A stretch of DNA of 64,000 nt from the NCBI GenBank assembly GCA_030549775.1, contig CM060175.1, forward strand, positions 30,669,262 through 30,733,261, written 5' to 3'. Positions within the stretch are counted from its first letter, which is position 1, and each line of letters opens with the position of its first letter. The stretch is from Tamarix chinensis. Lineage: Eukaryota; Streptophyta; Magnoliopsida; Caryophyllales; Tamaricaceae. Under the pieces are notes generated by a model that did no database searches, was not told the DNA's origin, and was given only the letters and a program-made list of their open reading frames with translations. Positions 60,421 through 64,000 of this stretch are shown here, piece after piece. The position numbers and the translations under genes were made by a program.

Positions 60421-60760
60421 CATGGAGAGTCAAATTTAGCATGATGAGGTTCCATAGTGACTGCCAACACCTTATTTTTCAATGTTACCATTATAAGATT
60501 GGCTTCATAGTGTTTATCTTCATTGCCCATCAGTCCTTAAGGTTTAAGAGGAACTAGATATGTTGGAGTGTTGGTTAAGGGACTTTGAGAATATCTTTGC
60601 AGCTAGTGATTGCCTAGAGAATAGGCAAGTGGACATTGGAGTATTTCACTTGCAAGGTCATGCTGACAAATGTTGGAGTGGTCAGTAGGTGAGAGGAGCC
60701 ACTATAGATCTTTGGGAGGCTTTAGTCGAGATGTTGAGGGCACAGTTTTATTTTATTCGC
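60421..60760 (+). pseudogene. Gypsy Gag core fragment
   Basis: The plus-strand frame near 60577-60700 reads FENIFAASDCLENRQVDIGV, FHLQGHADKCWSG, a stop, RGATIDLWEALVEMLRAQFY. This matches the Gag core of Tekay-type elements (xxxEKIFxxxxCxExxKVxxAxFxLxGxAxxWWxxxxxxxxxxxITWExFxxxFxxxYFP), with one of the two Trp replaced by Cys. Upstream (60421-60576) similarity fades. It abuts, tail to tail, the minus-strand RT fragment. Confidence 0.65.
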
Positions 60761-61457
60761 CTAAGGATGGTAACATTTGGTACAAAAAATTCACGCATTT
60801 CTAACTTTCCATAAAACTTGTTGTTCCTAAGGGTTGAAAACACAAGCCTTAAATGCTTTACATAATATTCACTACTAGAGGAGTATACAAGTATATCATC
60901 AAAGTACACTACAAAAAATTTAGAGATAAAGGATATAAGGACTTCATCTATGACCCTCATGAAGGTGTTGGGAGCATTTGATAGACCAAAAGGAATCACT
61001 ATCAATTTGTATAGTCCTCCCTTAGTCTTAAAGGCGGTCTTCCATTCATCTGCCTCCTTTACTCTAATGTGGTAGTATCCGCTCCTCAAATCAATCTTTG
61101 AGAATACAAAAGCCTCATGTAAGTAGTCTAACATGTCATCAACTCTAGGTATAGTATACCTATACTCGATGGTGATGTTGTTGATAGCTCTACTATCAAC
61201 ACACATCCTCATACTCCCATCCTTCTTTGGTACCAAAAGGGACGGTACCGCAAAAGGGCTAAGGTAATCTTTGATGAACCCCTTTTGCAACAAATTGTCA
61301 ACTTACCTTTGTAAGTCCTTAGCCTCCTTAGGATTACACCCATAGGTAGGCTTTTTTTGGGAGTGTAGCACTCGGGACCAAGTTAATTTGGTGCTCAATA
61401 CCCCTCAAGGGGGTAGCTCACTAGGTAGATCATTTGGGAAGACATCCCCAAACTCCC
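60748..61457 (-). pseudogene. Gypsy RT fragment (second chromovirus)
   Basis: Minus strand. EFGDVFPNDLPSELPP (about 61455-61408) is the linker before RT. After a frameshift and a TAA in place of Gln, a 181-codon open frame (61293-60748) contains VPKKDGSMRMCVDSRAIN, RVDDML, FSKIDLRSGYYHIRV, DEWKTAFKT, IPFGLSNAPNTFMR and YFDDILVYS with both catalytic Asp intact. It ends in the thumb at FFVPNVT. The wording (DEWKTAFKT, MCVDSRAIN) is that of CRM/Reina/Galadriel-type chromoviruses and differs from the chromovirus of 14.6-58.9 kb. This is the best-preserved pol piece in the window. Confidence 0.9.
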
Positions 61458-61754
61458 TTAGCAAAGGTTTGACCCTTGAGTCACTTCCTCCACTTCCTTC
61501 ATTATCTTTAAGAAAAAAAAAAAAAAATACATGAGCTTCCCCTTTGCTAGTGCCTTGTCTATCCCCTTACTATCTAGAAATAAGGTCTTCTTTCTTTCTT
61601 TTTTCCGTTTCCTCCCTAACAAGTGAAGAACAAGGACTAAGGGGTGTGAGTTCAACGATCCATTTTGCAAATTTGAAACAATAAGTGTTCCTCCTACCAT
61701 CATGTCCAACACTTTTAGAACTTAGCCATAGTGACTTTTTGGCTCTTGTGTACA
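61458..61754 (-). pseudogene. Gypsy protease-RT linker
   Basis: Minus-strand frames read LTPLSPCSSL and EETEKRKKEDLISR, then TLFLDSKGIDKALAKGKLMY. This corresponds to the poorly conserved linker after the protease (pattern: DGKKIxLxPLxPxxV ... LAxKGDIxxALxxxxPxYxL). The protease itself and the Gag zinc knuckle are missing: Gag joins this linker directly near 61730, so an internal deletion is present. An A/T homopolymer near 61509-61526 is translated as Phe. Confidence 0.6.
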
Positions 61755-62452
61755 TTAGGCCTAGTCATAGCTACCTCCATCTCCATGTAGTATTCTTCCA
61801 CACATTTGGAACCTTGATTTAAGCTCTATAACTTTTGATACAATCCCCTATAATAGTGGTTGGGTAGAAAATGCTTCCTCATATGCATTTTCATCCCCTC
61901 CTAAGTGTCCACGGCTGTCTCTCTATTCCTTCTCCTATTAATCAGTAATTGATCCCACCAAACAGTGGCATAATCAGTGAATTCAATTGCAGCCAACTTA
62001 ACCTTCTTTATCTCCGAGTAGTTGTAACAATCAAACACCATCTCCATTTTAGTTTCCCACTCCAAATGAACTTCAGGATCACTTTTACCTTGAAAATATG
62101 GGATTTTAATCTTTATGTTTCTCAAATCATTATCCCTCCTAGGGGTACCCATCCTAGCTTATTGATTCTCATTCCCATGCTGAAACCTGCCCTGATTCAA
62201 ATATGGCTCATCAAACTTCGACTCTGCCTCTTCCTCATCATTCTGTCACAGAACATGCCCACATTGCTTCCTATTGGGGTTGTCTTATTGATTTCCAATA
62301 GGAGCCTCTACTTTTACCCTATCTAGCCTATCATGAATAGGTTCTAATTCAGCCCTCAACATACGCATCATCTATCCTAACAAGGCTTGCATTTGGAGGT
62401 TTGGAACTGTAGGTTGTTGAACTTCGGTTGTATCTTCTTGATTATTGGACAT
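61755..62452 (-). pseudogene. Gypsy Gag (second chromovirus)
   Basis: The ATG at 62452 (minus) starts MSNNQEDTTEVQQPTVPNLQ. Two or three stops in Gln codons follow, then an acidic/Asn-rich linker. The Gag core 62152-61901 is intact: IKIKIPYFQGKSDPEVHLEW, VFDCYNYSE, KKVKLAAIEFTDYATVWWDQ with RRRN following. The next block (WEGMKMHMRKHF, PNHYYRGLYQKL, GSKCVEEYYMEME) is in the same order as in family members, where it reads TWxxMKxxMRxRFVPxHYxRDLYQKLxxLxQGxxSVEEYxxEME. Gag C-terminus lost in a deletion. Primer site and LTR lie just upstream. Confidence 0.85.
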
Positions 62453-62962
62453 ATTTAAAATCTGCAAAACAAAGTTAGAATCCTCACAAGCACTCCCTCA
62501 CGTGTTTCTCTCAAGAATTGATATACTTGCGCTCGTGTTTTCACGCTAAACAGCTTTTACCCTCATACGGTTTCACACACTTTTGCCTTTTTTTCTTCCA
62601 CTCTTTTGTGTCTTCTTTAGTTCTTAATCAAACGTCTATAAACTAATTCAAAATAATCCCACAACAATTAAAAAAATAATAAATAAATGAGATACAACCA
62701 AAGCTAACTAAAAGGCTAAGAACTTGAATAAGGTGAAACACGAGATTGAAATGAAGTTTTCCTACTGCAATCATGTACTTTGTTTTTTCACTTTTTCATT
62801 TTTTTGACAGATTTTTCCTAAACTTGAATAAGGTGAGAAACAATATTGAAAAGAAGTAGTTTTCTTACTAGAATCGCACATCCTTAGTTTTTTTTATAGG
62901 AGGTAACAATATATAAAAGAAAAATGAAAATGAAAGATAGTCAAACTTATTTTAGAACCAAA
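62453..62962 (-). other. Leader between primer site and Gag
   Basis: About 500 bp without coding signal. The phrase AACTTGAATAAGGTGA with ACGAGATTGAA/ACAATATTGAA occurs twice (62724 and 62822), a short tandem duplication of about 98 bp. Confidence 0.5.
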
Positions 62963-62974
62963 GCTTTGATACCA
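62963..62974 (-). other. tRNA-Met-type primer binding site
   Basis: Minus strand TGGTATCAAAGC, two bases after the LTR end. The usual plant site complementary to initiator tRNA-Met begins TGGTATCAGAGC. One mismatch. Confidence 0.8.
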
Positions 62975-62976
62975 AA

Positions 62977-63708
62977 TGATATGAAATCCATAAAAAAAAG
63001 TGATGAAACCCAACAACAATGATTGTTTAGAACCCCAAGATTGTGAAGACAAGATTGCTTGAGACTTGACCCAACACCTAATAAGATGAAAACCAAGACA
63101 ACGAAGGATTGAAACACCACACCTAAAAAATGTGAGAATCTCTCAACAATCAGGTTGATAATTTTGGTTATTGGAACGCCACAAGATTAACTTGATAGGT
63201 TCTACGAGTTCTTTTAAGAATGAAGAGGAACAAAAAATCTCACAAACATGATAATTTTTGAAAACGTTGTATCCCTTATTCATTTAAAAATACCATATAT
63301 ATACTTAGAACAACCCTACAAGAATAGGAAAATCCATAATTAAAGCTTTAAAACACCCTCCTAGAATAGGAAAAGTTATAATTAAAGCTTTAAAAAAACA
63401 AAAAAATCAAAATAAACAAGTCTCCATGTTTTTTAGGCCTCTTTGACTTCTAGAGGCAACCATAAATAGCCAAATGACTAAATTTAATGTATTTAACATA
63501 ACCATTCAATACCATGTTTAATCCTCTATTTAATATCTTGGAACTCATCAAATTCATGCCCTTTGAGGGTCAGATCATGCTGGAAACATTTTTGCATAAA
63601 TATTAGCCTCTTCAATTGTTTTAATGATGTTGACTAAGTCTTAATCATTATTTGTGCCCATCTTGGTCTGTTTAGAATCAGCCCAAATATCTTGGATTAG
63701 CCCATTTA
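62977..63708 (-). repeat. 5' LTR of the second chromovirus
   Basis: On the minus strand it ends GGATTTCATATCA at 62977, adjacent to the primer site. The far (U3) end is not fixed: an LTR2 copy starts at 63709 and may interrupt it. Minus-strand TATATATGGTATTTTTAAAT-type sequence near 63280-63302 could be its TATA box. Confidence 0.6.
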
Positions 63709-64000
63709 TGATGCATATGCTAAACAAGTTGCCACTTGCTTAATGGAAGATGGTGGCTTATAGGATAATGGACTACTGAAAGTTAAAATAGAGAAAAAAG
63801 ATGATAAGTATGATAATATTTGATCTAAGGTAGTCAAAGACCAAACATGCACAACTACCACTCAAGGTTTCAACACTTGAGATAAAATTTATGAGATTTT
63901 TCACTCAAAATAAAGTTTTCACTCAACTTTATAAAGGGGGGCTTCAGGGAGCTCAAAAATCTGATATAAAGTTCAAGGGGGTAGTGTGTTGCATTGTGTT
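63709..64000 (-). repeat. LTR2 copy e, cut by window edge
   Basis: Begins TGATGCATATGCTAAACAAG and follows copy a closely for all 292 bases visible (through GGGGGTAGTGTGTTGCATTG). Confidence 0.85.

Overview
The window looks like plant nuclear DNA: a repeat-filled, AT-rich gene desert with no host gene, tRNA, rRNA or CRISPR that I can support. Every coding trace comes from a retroelement and is broken. I recognise Ty3/gypsy chromoviruses (Gag, protease, RT, RNase H, integrase, chromodomain), a plant L1-type LINE with an endonuclease/RT ORF2, Ty1/copia RT and RNase H scraps, and the Gag-like 'plant transposon protein' of large non-autonomous elements. The species cannot be named from this sequence.

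Layout. 1-758: decayed gypsy gag. 759-3707: short non-autonomous LTR element. 3.7-6.4 kb: low-complexity and unclassified LTR-like DNA. 6.4-9.9 kb: copia RT scrap, then a transposon-protein remnant split by a 1.8-kb solo LTR (7162-8984, target duplication TAAAG). 9881-10853: LTR of a second family (called LTR2 here). 10.9-14.6 kb: mostly featureless, with a copia scrap.

From 14.6 to 58.85 kb the window is essentially one minus-strand chromovirus, blown apart by nested insertions. Its integrase is cut by a 4.5-kb solo LTR (19337-23862, duplication AAACC). Between its Gag and protease lies an LTR2 copy (26074-58319), which holds solo LTR F2 (26208-57481), which holds R1 (28327-55332). R1 holds two further LTRs: F4 (29645-38299) with F3 inside it (33549-37089), and R2 (38518-52425) with R3 inside it (39281-48985). 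R3 holds the LINE (42045-46921). Removing the inner elements returns each LTR to a similar net length (about 3.5-5.1 kb), and the LTR2 to 967 bp against 973 bp for the uninterrupted copy at 9881. Target duplications are perfect for inner layers and decayed for outer ones, as the insertion order predicts.

58.8-64 kb: a plus-strand RT scrap, another LTR2, a plus-strand gag scrap, then a minus-strand gypsy element with an internal deletion, tRNA-Met-type primer site and 5' LTR, and a further LTR2 cut by the window edge.

The 4-5 kb LTRs share a modular layout: AT-rich 5' part, 1.2-kb polypyrimidine tract containing a TATA box, either (TTA)n or a 27-bp minisatellite, a conserved exon-like block with a GGAGCGTGCTCC palindrome (TTA-type copies), an array of a motif resembling CCGGCTATAATAGTGG, a stem-forming block, and a terminal hairpin. 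I see no new protein-coding system. The most unusual things are the depth of the nest and the structured, coding-free LTRs.
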